This document shows, in pieces, positions 17,792-26,397 of a DNA stretch of 64,000 nt. The translations under genes and the position numbers were made by a program. Location: the NCBI RefSeq assembly GCF_900496975.1, contig NZ_UFQC01000028.1, positions 1-64,000 on the forward strand, given 5' to 3'. Position 1 is the stretch's first letter. Every line of letters begins with the position of its first letter. The notes beneath the pieces are model-generated. The model made no database searches. It was not told the origin of the DNA and worked only from the letters and a program-made list of their open reading frames with translations. The stretch is from Achromobacter veterisilvae (GTDB lineage Bacteria; Pseudomonadota; Gammaproteobacteria; Burkholderiales; Burkholderiaceae_B).

Positions 17792-19186
17792 ATGAAGCGT
17801 CCTGAACCGACGAATCTCTCCACCATGGCGTACCGCCTGTTGCGTCCGACGGTACTGGTCGGTGCGCTCGCCATGAGCGGCGGCCTGGCATGGGCACAGG
17901 TCGGATACCAGAATAGTGGCCCCGTCATCGGCGATGACGTCATGTACTCGATCGGCGGCGGCAGCGCGGTGTCCATGGGCCGTGCGGCCGGCATGCGCTC
18001 GATCGGGGTCGGCGTGGGGTGGAACAGCAACCTGATCTGCGGCGACATGAGCATCCAGACCACGTTGCGCAATCAGCTCAACGGCATCACGAATGGTTTC
18101 CAGCAGATCATGGGCAACGTGATCCAGAGCGCCACGAGTGCCGTGGCATCCCTGCCTGCGTTGATCATCCAGCGCGCCGATCCTGGCCTGTACAACTTGC
18201 TCACGAATGGCGTGCTGCAGGCTCGGCTGGACTTCGACCGCTCGAAGCTGACGTGCCGCGCCATGGCCGAGAAGATGGCCGAGACGGCCGGCGGCCAGCT
18301 TGGCTGGAGCCAGATGGCCGAAGGCATGGCGCTGCGCGATGCGGTGTCGAGCACGGACGCCGTGTCGGCCATCGAGCAGGCCGAGACGCGCCGGGGCAAT
18401 GACGGCGTGCCCTGGGTGGGCGGCAGCAATGCCGGTGGCGCAGGCCAGCCGGCTATCCGGGTGGTCGGCGATGTCACCCGCGCGGGCTACAACCTGGTCA
18501 ACGGTCGTGGCGTGACCGACACGTCGTCCGTCGCAGCGGCCAGTTGCGCGAGCCTCTCGTGCCAGACCTGGGCCTCGCCGCAGCAGGCGATCGAATGGGC
18601 CACACGGGTCCTCGGGGAGCAGGAGCAGCGCACCTGCGACGCCTGCACCAAGACCGAGACGGTGCCCGGCGTCGGACTGACGCCGCTGATCCAGGAGGAA
18701 TACGAGGCGAAGCTGGAAACCCTGCAGGAGCTGATCTCGGGGACGCGCAACACGACGTTCGAGAACCTGCGCGAGGCAGGTAGCACCTCGCTGCCCATCA
18801 CGCGCGGCGTCATCGAGGCGCTGCGCGACGAGCCAGATCAAGACCTCCTGGCGCGGCGCCTGGCGTCCGAAGTCGCGCTCTCGTCGGTGCTGGAGAAGGC
18901 ATTGCTGCTTCAGCGGACCCTGCTGACGGGCAAGAAGGAACCCAACGTGGCGGCCAACCAGTTGGCCGTCGAGGCCGTGAACCACGAGAGCAACACGCTC
19001 GATCAGGAGATCCGCAATCTCAAGACCGAGCTGGAGCTGCGCCGCGAGCTGGCCAACAACTCGCCGATGGCCATCATCCAGCGCCACGGTACGCGCGCGA
19101 CGGGTTCGCGCGGCGTCTATGAGGGCGACCCGGTGCCTGACCGCCTCGACCAGTTGCAGAAGGGCAACCCGGGAGGCCGGCCATGA
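17792..19186 (+). CDS. ICE protein, PFL_4711 family (TIGR03755)
   Basis: 464 residues. Signal peptide (LVGALAMSGGLAWA), then YSIGGGSAVSMGRAAGMRSIGVGVGWNSNLICGDM cut here only for description: the segment around residues 45-85 is Gly-rich and family specific. Cys pairs occur at ASCASLSCQTW and RTCDACTKTE. A coiled-coil C-terminus follows (residues ~385-430). In F-like systems TraH, with a similar coiled coil, holds this place, so an outer-membrane mating-pair role is likely. The stop overlaps the next start by 4 bases. Confidence 0.87.
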   Translation: MKRPEPTNLSTMAYRLLRPTVLVGALAMSGGLAWAQVGYQNSGPVIGDDVMYSIGGGSAVSMGRAAGMRSIGVGVGWNSNLICGDMSIQTTLRNQLNGITNGFQQIMGNVIQSATSAVASLPALIIQRADPGLYNLLTNGVLQARLDFDRSKLTCRAMAEKMAETAGGQLGWSQMAEGMALRDAVSSTDAVSAIEQAETRRGNDGVPWVGGSNAGGAGQPAIRVVGDVTRAGYNLVNGRGVTDTSSVAAASCASLSCQTWASPQQAIEWATRVLGEQEQRTCDACTKTETVPGVGLTPLIQEEYEAKLETLQELISGTRNTTFENLREAGSTSLPITRGVIEALRDEPDQDLLARRLASEVALSSVLEKALLLQRTLLTGKKEPNVAANQLAVEAVNHESNTLDQEIRNLKTELELRRELANNSPMAIIQRHGTRATGSRGVYEGDPVPDRLDQLQKGNPGGRP

Positions 19187-19545
19187 GTCCGATGCGCGCG
19201 AAGTGGCTGCGCCGGCTGATCAGCCGGCGCGCGGCGAAGGCGCTGCTATGGACGGTGGTGATCGTCGCAACTGCCGTGGGAGCCAATGTCGTCGGCATCT
19301 ACCTGGTCGGCAGCGTTGCCGGCTGGGAGCAGTGGCTGGCCGCCGCTGCGGGCTACTTTCTGGTGTGGCGGCTGTGCCTGTACGGCGCGACAGCCTATGG
19401 ATGGGTCTGGATGCGCCGCCGGTTGCTGGCGCGCGAGGCCCAGAACAACGCGGATGGGCAGGCACGGCGCCGCCTGGTGCGCAGCGAGATCGCCAGTGTC
19501 GTCGCCATCGTGGCGCTGGAAGCCAGCCTGCTGATGCAGGGCTGA
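19183..19545 (+). CDS. Small membrane protein of the transfer cluster
   Basis: 120 residues with two or three transmembrane helices (ALLWTVVIVATAVGANVVGI, WLAAAAGYFLVWRLCLYGA, and a hydrophobic C-terminus) and strongly basic flanks. A gene of this size stands between the PFL_4711 and TraG-like genes in related ICEs, but I know no function. It overlaps the PFL_4711 gene by 4 bases and is followed 15 bases later by the TraG-like gene. Confidence 0.8.
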   Translation: MSPMRAKWLRRLISRRAAKALLWTVVIVATAVGANVVGIYLVGSVAGWEQWLAAAAGYFLVWRLCLYGATAYGWVWMRRRLLAREAQNNADGQARRRLVRSEIASVVAIVALEASLLMQG

Positions 19546-19560
19546 GGGGAGGTTCGTGCC

Positions 19561-21081
19561 ATGACGCTTTTCACGACGGACTATCTGGAGTACTACCTCA
19601 CCCTCGTGTCCTGGATCGTCCATAACGGGATCTGGGCCGTGCTGGTGTCCAGCGGGGTATTCGCGCTGCCTTTCGTGGCGATCATCGTGCAGGAATGGCT
19701 CAAGGCCCGAGCAGAAGGCGCGGACGAAGGCAACAAGGGCGTGCTGTCGGCTGCGCGTATTGAGAACCGGGTGTTCGTCGCCATCGTGGTGGTGATGTTC
19801 GCCGGCATCCCGTTCATCGACGTCGATCTGAACACCATCCGGTACGACAGCTCGCGCTCGGCGCAGTGCCAGGTCAACGTGCCGCAGCCGACCGATACAG
19901 GCTGGTCGCAGTCCTTCTCGACGCTCAACAACCAAAGCGCCAAGCTGCCGGTGTGGTGGGCCTTCATGCATGCACTCTCGCGCGGCGTCACGGGTGCTTC
20001 CGTGGCGGCGATCCCTTGCGGCACTGATCTGCGGCAGATGAGGATGGAGATCGACGCCACGCGCATCGATGACCCCGTGCTGGCTCAGGAGGTCGCGGAT
20101 TTCACCCACGACTGCTACGGACCGGCACGCGCCAAGCTGTTCATGCAGCGCCCGCAACTCGACGAGGCGCAGATGCATGATGTCACCTGGATCGGCTCAC
20201 GCTTCTTCACGGACACAGCCGGCTACTACGACAACTATCGGTCGAGCACGCCGCGCGATGACTGGCCTTATGACAGCAACCGTGATGCTGGGCTGGCTCA
20301 GATATCCAGCGGCGGTGGCTATCCGACCTGCAGGCAATGGTGGGCCGACGGTAGCAACGGCCTGCGCGCGCGGCTGCTGGGCCAAGTGGACCCCAGCCTG
20401 CTCACGCGGCTGGCGGGCTGGGCCGGGTTCCTGAGCCGCGCCGAGGTGGACGACTCCGTGATCCGCACCATCGCTTCGCCGAGGCAACAGAAGTTGAACC
20501 AGGGTAGCGTCTATACGGACTACGGGGGCCAGATCGACAAGACCTTGCCGAACGTCATCACGCGCGCGGCCGGCGACGTAGGAATGGCAGTTGGGGGAAT
20601 TGCGGCGTTCCCTGCCATGGACGTCGTGCGCCAGGCGTTGCCCATGGTGCTCGCCTTGCTCAAGATGGCGCTGGTCATCTGCATCCCGCTCGTGCTGGTC
20701 ATTGGCACCTATGACCTGAAGATGGTCATTACCGTCAGCGTCGTGCAGTTCGCGCTGTTCTTCGTGGATTTTTGGTTCCAGCTCGCACGCTGGATCGACA
20801 GCACTATCCTGGACGCGCTCTATGGGTGGGGTTGGGGCTGGAACCGGCCGCACAGCAATTTCGATCCGCTGGTCGGGTTGAACAATGCGTTCGGCGACAT
20901 GCTGCTCAACTTCGTCATGGGAACGATGTTCCTGGTCCTGCCGGGATTCTGGCTGGCGAGCCTCACCTGGGTTGGAATTCGGGCCGGACATGCCATTCAA
21001 GGGCTTTCTGATGGCAGCAAGAGCGCCGGTCAAGCAGGTGGCAAGGGCGCCGGGGCACTCACAGGAGGAAAGCTGAAATAG
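19561..21081 (+). CDS. TraG N-terminal-like conjugation membrane protein
   Basis: 506 residues. Several transmembrane helices lie at each end (ALPFVAIIVQEWLK region; MALVICIPLVLVIGTYDL; MLLNFVMGTMFLVLPGFWL), with a large periplasmic loop between (residues ~105-330). This is the layout of the TraG N-terminal domain of F-like systems, which acts in mating-pair stabilisation and entry exclusion. It is the last gene of the transfer operon. The next genes are on the opposite strand only 11 bases away, and no terminator is seen between them. Confidence 0.87.
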   Translation: MTLFTTDYLEYYLTLVSWIVHNGIWAVLVSSGVFALPFVAIIVQEWLKARAEGADEGNKGVLSAARIENRVFVAIVVVMFAGIPFIDVDLNTIRYDSSRSAQCQVNVPQPTDTGWSQSFSTLNNQSAKLPVWWAFMHALSRGVTGASVAAIPCGTDLRQMRMEIDATRIDDPVLAQEVADFTHDCYGPARAKLFMQRPQLDEAQMHDVTWIGSRFFTDTAGYYDNYRSSTPRDDWPYDSNRDAGLAQISSGGGYPTCRQWWADGSNGLRARLLGQVDPSLLTRLAGWAGFLSRAEVDDSVIRTIASPRQQKLNQGSVYTDYGGQIDKTLPNVITRAAGDVGMAVGGIAAFPAMDVVRQALPMVLALLKMALVICIPLVLVIGTYDLKMVITVSVVQFALFFVDFWFQLARWIDSTILDALYGWGWGWNRPHSNFDPLVGLNNAFGDMLLNFVMGTMFLVLPGFWLASLTWVGIRAGHAIQGLSDGSKSAGQAGGKGAGALTGGKLK

Positions 21082-21092
21082 AGAGGATGCGA

Positions 21093-21458
21093 TCAGTCGT
21101 CGGTGTACAACTCGTGCGACGTGTCGTTGTACAAATTGGGATCGTAGCCCGGTGTCTTACGCAGTTCGGTGAGGTCTGTGAAAGGCCACTCTTCCTCATC
21201 CGAGGTATTGGCAGCAGTAGCCCACCCCGCCGCCGCCACGCCCAGCAACATGACTGCGAACCAGAAGGCAACGTAGAACAGCATTCCCAGCACAGCCAGC
21301 TTGACTACCCACAACAGCACAGCGACGCCCGCCATCGGCATCCCCTTGGAGGCGAGCCAGTTCGACAACCGTCGCTCGCCGCGCACATAGGCGCGCCATC
21401 CACGACCGATGCTGCGGCCGAGGCGTTCTGCGGTGCTGATGCGGGTTGTCGTGCTCAT
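21093..21458 (-). CDS. DUF3742 family membrane protein
   Basis: 121 residues. The N-terminal ERLGRSIGRGWRAYVRGERR segment is basic, followed by two hydrophobic stretches (residues ~43-80: AVLLWVVKLAVLGMLFYVAF and beyond) and an acidic C-terminal tail. This matches DUF3742, which is found almost only in this ICE family. Function unknown. It converges with the TraG-like gene. Confidence 0.88.
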   Translation of the reverse strand: MSTTTRISTAERLGRSIGRGWRAYVRGERRLSNWLASKGMPMAGVAVLLWVVKLAVLGMLFYVAFWFAVMLLGVAAAGWATAANTSDEEEWPFTDLTELRKTPGYDPNLYNDTSHELYTDD

Positions 21459-21484
21459 GGTCGTCTCCTGCTACATGGGTATAG

Positions 21485-21943
21485 CTATTCCAGCTTGCTC
21501 CAATCCTGCTTGCTTGCCAGTACCAATGCGTTCCAGTCGTCCGGCGGATTTCCCCGCCCCAACATCTTCTCAAAAACGGCGTAGGGGTCTGACTTGCTAC
21601 CCGACGACCGTAATGTCTGCTCATCGTTGACCCAGGCGTACACGATGACCTTCGCCTTCGAGTCGTACCGGAAGAACAACCGGAACCGCCGTCCGATCTT
21701 GGCCCTTCGCCAGTGGCGGTGGGCCGATCCCAAGGTATTGCCCTGGCGGTACTCGTCGCGTGCCGGATCACCTGGCACCACTTCCAACATCAACTGGCTC
21801 AACGCCCGGAAGAGCTTGACGTTGGCATTGGACTCGAAGCCCGCCGGGTCGTTCTCCTGCGCGCGCCTCGCGGCCGCATGCAGTTTCTGCAACTGCTCGA
21901 TCACGCAGTCGTGGAAGAGCAGCGTCCAGCCATGCCGTTGCAT
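21485..21943 (-). CDS. yhaV: YhaV-family toxin (type II TA)
   Basis: 152 residues. The phrases MQRHGWTLLFHDCVIEQL and RRAKIGRRFRLFFRYDSKAK are those of YhaV, a RelE-superfamily ribosome-dependent mRNA interferase. YAWVNDEQTLRSSGSKSDPY completes the domain. The basic residues around 84-95 are the likely RNA-binding and catalytic face. Its ATG shares a base with the antitoxin stop (TAATG), so the pair is translated together. The pair probably stabilises the ICE by post-segregational killing. Confidence 0.93.
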   Translation of the reverse strand: MQRHGWTLLFHDCVIEQLQKLHAAARRAQENDPAGFESNANVKLFRALSQLMLEVVPGDPARDEYRQGNTLGSAHRHWRRAKIGRRFRLFFRYDSKAKVIVYAWVNDEQTLRSSGSKSDPYAVFEKMLGRGNPPDDWNALVLASKQDWSKLE

Positions 21944-22260
21944 TAGAGTTCCACTTCCCCGTCGATCTCCTCGTCCAGGTTCACGCCGTGGCCAGCATGC
22001 TCCAGCATGGCGCGAGCCAGATCCTCGGGCAGGCCCTGGATGTTCCGACCCGCTTCAATGTCGCGCGCCAGCAGGCTGAGGAACGCGCCGATGGCAGGGT
22101 CCTCGTGCTCGGCATCGACACGGGTAACGACGACTTCGCTGCCCCGCAGGTCGAACGCGAGCTTGCCGCCGACGTCGACGCCGAGCGCCTGCCGGATGGG
22201 CTTCGGCAGCGTGATCTGGCCCTTTGAGGTCAGCGTGGCGATTTCGTGGATGGCAGGCAT
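21943..22260 (-). CDS. prlF: PrlF-family antitoxin (AbrB-type)
   Basis: 105 residues. The start is set at 22260, where the swapped-hairpin AbrB domain begins: IATLTSKGQITLPKPIRQAL, with GSEVVVTRV after it. The open frame continues further upstream but only as a shadow. The C-terminal half (FLSLLARDIEAGRNIQGL) is the toxin-binding part of PrlF/SohA. It neutralises YhaV and represses its own promoter, and a matching operator lies 27 bases upstream. Confidence 0.93.
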   Translation of the reverse strand: MPAIHEIATLTSKGQITLPKPIRQALGVDVGGKLAFDLRGSEVVVTRVDAEHEDPAIGAFLSLLARDIEAGRNIQGLPEDLARAMLEHAGHGVNLDEEIDGEVEL

Positions 22261-22287
22261 GGCGGCTCTCCTGATTGCGATGCCTGA

Positions 22288-22316
22288 ATGGTAAGGAAAA
22301 TTCCTTACAATGTCAA
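22288..22316 (-). promoter_or_regulatory. prlF-yhaV promoter with operator
   Basis: On the minus strand a perfect -35 (TTGACA, 22316-22311) and a -10 (TACCAT, 22293-22288) are 17 bases apart. The spacer contains the inverted repeat GTAAGGAA-2-TTCCTTAC (22291-22308). A repressor bound there would block polymerase. This fits autoregulation by the PrlF-YhaV complex; the binding itself is inferred. Confidence 0.8.
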
Positions 22317-22568
22317 TGTGGGGTCTCATGGCGTTCTCCCGAGTCCAAGAATCGGCCCATCGTAGGGCGGGAACAGCCCGCCTTCCCACATCAATCCGGC
22401 CCCGCTGCAACCCGCATTGGGGGTGGACGATCAACGTCTGCCGCTCTATACCCAAAGGCTGCTAAGGGCCCAAAGGGCCGAAAGGGCAAGGGAATGGGGT
22501 GCAAGGGGAAAGGCCCTACCCGAAAAGGCAAAAAGGCCCCCCGCTCGGCCCACCACCAGGACACCCGC
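22317..22568. other. Intergenic region before mobH; candidate origin of transfer
   Basis: About 250 bases lie between the antitoxin promoter and the relaxase ATG. The segment 22455-22555 is full of short G- and C-run repeats (GGGCCCAAAGGGCCGAAAGGGC; GGCAAAAAGGCCCCCC), unlike coding DNA around it. Relaxase genes often have oriT next to them, and in ICEclc it is near the relaxase gene, so this is the best place to look. No nic consensus can be named from sequence alone. The open frame running through it is judged non-coding. Confidence 0.35.
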
Positions 22569-24428
22569 ATGCTCTTTCTGTTCCAGCGAAAAAGGGCCTC
22601 GGTCGCGCCCGCTCCGTCGCCAACGCCTGCCGCCAATCTCCCGAAAGGACTGCTGCGGCCCGAGTCGGCCGCATCTCTGCTGGCTACGCCGCGCCGGCAG
22701 AAACTGCTGGAACACATCTGGCAGCGCACGTCGCTCTCGCCCAAGCAGTTCGCCACCTTGTACCGGGCCCCGCTGGAACGCTACGCCGAGCTGGTCCAGG
22801 GATTTCCGGCCTCCGAAAGCCATCACCATGCGTATGCCGGCGGCATGCTGGACCACGGACTGGAGATCGTTGCCTACGCCCTCAAGCTGCGGCAATCGCA
22901 CCTGCTACCGGCAGGCAGCACCCCGGAGGACCAGGCGGCGCAATCCGAAGCCTGGACCGCCGCTGTCGCCTACGCCGCACTGCTGCACGACATCGGCAAG
23001 ATCGCTGTCGATCTGCACGTCGAGTACGCCGACGGTACGGTGTGGCATCCTTGGCACGGCCCGCTGCACCAGCCGTACCGCTTTCGTTACCGCGAGGATC
23101 GCGAGTACCGCCTGCACAGCGCCGCGACGGGATTGCTCTACCGTCAACTGCTTGACCGCCAAGTCTTCGACTGGCTCAGTGGCTACCCCGCGCTCTGGGG
23201 TCCGCTGCTCTATGTCTTGGCCGGGCAGTACGAGCACGCCGGAGTGTTGGGCGAACTGATCGTGCAGGCCGACCGGGCCTCAGTCGCTCAGGAACTGGGC
23301 GGTGATCCGACGCGCGCCATCGCCGCGCCCAAGCATGCGCTGCAACGCAAGCTGCTCGACGGGTTGCGTTATCTGCTCAAGGAAGCGTTGAAGCTGAACC
23401 AGCCGGAAGCCTCTGATGGCTGGCTCACCGAGGATGCTTTGTGGCTGGTGAGCAAGACCGTCTCAGACAAACTGCGCGCGCATTTGCTGTCCCAGGGCAG
23501 CGACGGCATCCCAGCGAACAACACTGCCGTGTTCAACGTGCTGCAGGACCACGGCATGTTGCAGCCGACGCCGGATGGCAGGGCGATCTGGCGCGCGACC
23601 GTGACCAGTGCGACTGGTTGGTCACATTCGTTCACCCTGTTGCGGCTGGCACCTGCACTGATTTGGGAGTTTGGCGAGCGGCCAGCGCCGTTCGCCGGGG
23701 AGGTAGTGATCGACACCACCTCGGCAGACAAAGATGCCGATGCGTCGCTACCAACGCCAGCGATCACTGCAAGGCCCGCTACCGAAGATCAGCTGCCCCC
23801 TCAGAGCCAGGGCATCGCCAGCACCGCTGCCCTGGCTCCACTGCCAGCCGCCCAAACCATGCCCGATGTCATGGAAGACATGCTGGCGATGGTGGGAATG
23901 GGTGATTTGCCTGTCACCCGGCAGGACGCAGAAGCCGCCTCGAACGAAGCGACTGCCGCAGAACCCGAAACGCCTACACCGCCCTTGGCCAATCCACTGC
24001 CCCTGTCACCGGCGCCCGTGTCTACGGACGCGCAGCCATCCGGTGAGCATTTCATGGCATGGTTGAAACAGGGCATAGTCTCGCGCAGGCTCATCATCAA
24101 CGATGCAAGAGCGCTGGTGCATACCGTGTGCGATACGGGGTACTTGGTCAGCCCCGGCGTGTTCCAGCGCTATGCGCAGGAGCATCCTCAGGTCAGTTTG
24201 CTGGCCAAGCGGGAGAATCAACAGGATTGGCAGTGGGTGCAAAAGCGCTTCGAGCGACTGCAACTGCATCGCAAGCAGCCCAATGGCCTGAACATCTGGA
24301 CATGCGAAGTCACCGGGCCTCGGAAGTCACGGCGACTTCATGGATACTTGCTGGCGCGCACCCATGTTCTATTTGCGCAGGAGGTTCCCCCCAACAATCC
24401 GCACCTCAGGGTACTCAACACCAAGTAG
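22569..24428 (+). CDS. traI: MobH-family relaxase TraI (HD-type)
   Basis: 619 residues from the ATG at 22569, where homology begins (MLFLFQRK; then LLRPESAASLLATPRRQKLL). The catalytic core is of HD type, not the usual His-hydrophobe-His type: HHHAYAGGMLDHGLEI (near 84-100) and LLHDIGKIAVDLHVEY (near 137-152) hold metal-binding His and Asp residues. A linker (residues ~385-495) leads to a C-terminal TraI_2_C domain (FMAWLKQGIVSRRLIINDA). The enzyme nicks oriT and leads the strand out. A group II intron sits 12 bases after its stop. Confidence 0.93.
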   Translation: MLFLFQRKRASVAPAPSPTPAANLPKGLLRPESAASLLATPRRQKLLEHIWQRTSLSPKQFATLYRAPLERYAELVQGFPASESHHHAYAGGMLDHGLEIVAYALKLRQSHLLPAGSTPEDQAAQSEAWTAAVAYAALLHDIGKIAVDLHVEYADGTVWHPWHGPLHQPYRFRYREDREYRLHSAATGLLYRQLLDRQVFDWLSGYPALWGPLLYVLAGQYEHAGVLGELIVQADRASVAQELGGDPTRAIAAPKHALQRKLLDGLRYLLKEALKLNQPEASDGWLTEDALWLVSKTVSDKLRAHLLSQGSDGIPANNTAVFNVLQDHGMLQPTPDGRAIWRATVTSATGWSHSFTLLRLAPALIWEFGERPAPFAGEVVIDTTSADKDADASLPTPAITARPATEDQLPPQSQGIASTAALAPLPAAQTMPDVMEDMLAMVGMGDLPVTRQDAEAASNEATAAEPETPTPPLANPLPLSPAPVSTDAQPSGEHFMAWLKQGIVSRRLIINDARALVHTVCDTGYLVSPGVFQRYAQEHPQVSLLAKRENQQDWQWVQKRFERLQLHRKQPNGLNIWTCEVTGPRKSRRLHGYLLARTHVLFAQEVPPNNPHLRVLNTK

Positions 24429-24479
24429 ACGCACTCATGTAGGGTAGGAACGATCCATTGCTGGATCATCCCCCCCTAA

Positions 24480-24513
24480 GAACCGGACTTGCGACTTTCA
24501 CCGCATCCGGCTC
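24480..24513 (-). ncRNA. Group II intron domain V
   Basis: On the minus strand the 34-base hairpin begins GAGCCGGATGCGGTGAAAGT and ends with GCAAGTCCGGTTC, with the GAAA tetraloop-like turn expected for domain V, the catalytic centre of the ribozyme. The AGC-type triad is represented here by AGCC near its 5' side. Next to it, 24470-24451 folds as GATCCA-GCAA-TGGATC, a good domain VI, with a candidate branch-point A on its 3' side. Confidence 0.85.
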
Positions 24514-24589
24514 AAGCACAACACGTCCAGCAGAAAAAGGATTCTCAGATTATATCTCTGATCACCTTTTCCGTCTGGACTCGAAGCCC

Positions 24590-26281
24590 TTATCGGGCCG
24601 GTTTCGCTACCTGCAAACCAAGGGTATGCACCTTTATGTGACAGACCGGATGCAGAAGCACTCGGTTCGATAGAGCATCTGACCCACCATCCATCCGATA
24701 AACCAGGTGGTGGTCATGCCATCCGCTCTCGTAGTCCAGAGGTTCCCCGCACAAGGCGCAGCGCCCTGCTTGGGATACATATAGTTTTGCAGTCTCGGTT
24801 CGATAGGCGATGCGTTTAAGCAGCCGCTTCGTCCTTAACTGCTCACCATAGACCTCCCACGATGGATCAAATGGGTTGTATTCCCCTTTGATTTTCTCGT
24901 GTCTCACGATCTCTGTATCAGCGAGCTTCAACAGGGTGATCGGGAAGGAGCCTTCTTCTGTCCATATCGTTGCAGCAAACTCGTTCCGACCGGCGATGCT
25001 TTGCCAATAACGGCGGTGGCACCACGGTCGGGACTTATTCGGATGCCGTCGTCTCGACCAACGCACGAGGCGCCAGTAGATCAGATTATCCATCCGACTA
25101 AAGGTTTCTTTCGCCACCACCGGTTGGTGGTACTGCGCCCATCCCCGTAAAACGGAGTTGAGCTTGGCAATGAGATCCTCCTGTTTCACCATTAAATGCG
25201 TTTTTACGATCTCTCTGACCTTGCGATAGAACGCTTGCACGTTCTTCTTGCTAGGCTTGATGAGCAACTTTCCTTTGTACTTGCGAAAGTTCCATCCCAG
25301 AAAGTCAAAGCCTTCGTCTATATGTACGACTTTCGTCTTCTCCGGCGATAGTCGCAGTCCTCGTTGTGCAAGGAAGGCTTCTACCCACGGCCTGATTTCA
25401 GCCTCCAACAATTCTTGCGAATTGCCGGTGATCACAAAATCGTCGGCGTACCGGACTACATTGACTTTCAGCTTCGTGGCTTTTGCCCTTCCGTATCGCG
25501 TACCGAGATACGCTTTCAGGTCTGACTCCAGTCCGTTCAAACACACATTCGCCAACGTGGGCGAGATGATTCCGCCTTGCGGCGTTCCTTCTTCGGTTGG
25601 CGAGAGGCGGCCCTTGTGGACTACCCCGGCTTTCAACCACTTACGCAGGACGACCTTGCTCATGGGAACGTGGTCAACCAGCCATTGGTGGTTAATGTGG
25701 TCAAAACAACCTTGTATATCCGCCTCCAACACCCATTGAGCCGCAACTTTTCTGGATGTGCAGACAAATATCTGTCCCATTGCGTCCGCCGTTGAGCGTT
25801 GTTTCCGAAAGCCGTAGCTGTTCGGGTCGCTCGTGGTTTCTGCCACGGGTTCAAGCCCCAGCAAATGCAAAGCCTGCATCGCCCGGTCGAACAGCGTGGG
25901 AATACCCAAGGGGCGTTCTTTACCGTTCGCTTTGGGGATGTAGACCCGCCGCAAGGGAAGAGGCTTGTAACCTCTTTGCTGCCTTAACCTGCCTATCGCC
26001 GCCCGTTTCAGGGCAGGAGTTTCCCAAAGCTGGCGATCGACACCGGCCGTTCGCTTGCCTTGGTTTTCAGTAACCCGTCTTACCGCCAAGGCTCTGGCGG
26101 AAAACGAGTGGGTTAAAGATCGTTGCAGAGCCTTGACCCTGCGCCAATCATTATCCCGCGTCGCCTTCGCGATACGTTGCTGCGTTGTTCGCACGAATTG
26201 CTCGACTCGTCGCCAGTCAATGGCGTGCCAGTCTTGCGGCTCGTGTGAGGACGCAGAACCACGGGGAGTGGTCTTTCTCAT
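24590..26281 (-). CDS. ltrA: Group II intron reverse transcriptase/maturase with HNH domain
   Basis: 563 residues, full length. Reverse-transcriptase blocks are intact: KANGKERPLGIPTLFDRAMQ (near 117-136), EADIQGCFDHI, GTPQGGIISPTLANV, and the catalytic VVRYADDF with YADD at 278-281. The maturase X domain follows (LNSVLRGWAQYHQPVV). The C-terminus is an HNH endonuclease (CALCGEPL...DHHLVYRMDGGSDALSNRV...HPVCHIKVH). It promotes splicing and copying of the intron into DNA. The protein looks functional even though the RNA around it looks cut short. Confidence 0.93.
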   Translation of the reverse strand: MRKTTPRGSASSHEPQDWHAIDWRRVEQFVRTTQQRIAKATRDNDWRRVKALQRSLTHSFSARALAVRRVTENQGKRTAGVDRQLWETPALKRAAIGRLRQQRGYKPLPLRRVYIPKANGKERPLGIPTLFDRAMQALHLLGLEPVAETTSDPNSYGFRKQRSTADAMGQIFVCTSRKVAAQWVLEADIQGCFDHINHQWLVDHVPMSKVVLRKWLKAGVVHKGRLSPTEEGTPQGGIISPTLANVCLNGLESDLKAYLGTRYGRAKATKLKVNVVRYADDFVITGNSQELLEAEIRPWVEAFLAQRGLRLSPEKTKVVHIDEGFDFLGWNFRKYKGKLLIKPSKKNVQAFYRKVREIVKTHLMVKQEDLIAKLNSVLRGWAQYHQPVVAKETFSRMDNLIYWRLVRWSRRRHPNKSRPWCHRRYWQSIAGRNEFAATIWTEEGSFPITLLKLADTEIVRHEKIKGEYNPFDPSWEVYGEQLRTKRLLKRIAYRTETAKLYVSQAGRCALCGEPLDYESGWHDHHLVYRMDGGSDALSNRVLLHPVCHIKVHTLGLQVAKPAR

Positions 26282-26397
26282 GCTTTCCTCTTTCCGGTTA
26301 TCCCGTTAAAAGGACGCACAACGTCCCCGAAGGGATGGTGTACATCCCCTCGGGGTGGTTTGAACGTTTGCAGTCGTCTTGCGACGGTTGCACCTAG

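Larger units (their letters stand above)
24441..26397 (-). mobile_element. Group II intron, apparently 5'-truncated
   Basis: Read on the minus strand: short 5' leader, reverse-transcriptase gene (26281-24590), then domain V (24513-24480) and a domain VI hairpin (24470-24451), with the 3' end near 24441-24450. Base composition drops inside and jumps back to very GC-rich at about 26397. Only ~116 bases precede the ORF, while domains I-III normally need ~500. So the ribozyme seems to lack most of its 5' half. The exact ends are uncertain. Confidence 0.75.

Noticed and set aside
24899-26309. Several + strand frames across the group II intron
   Set aside because: All are shadows of the reverse transcriptase on the minus strand, which has a full set of motifs.
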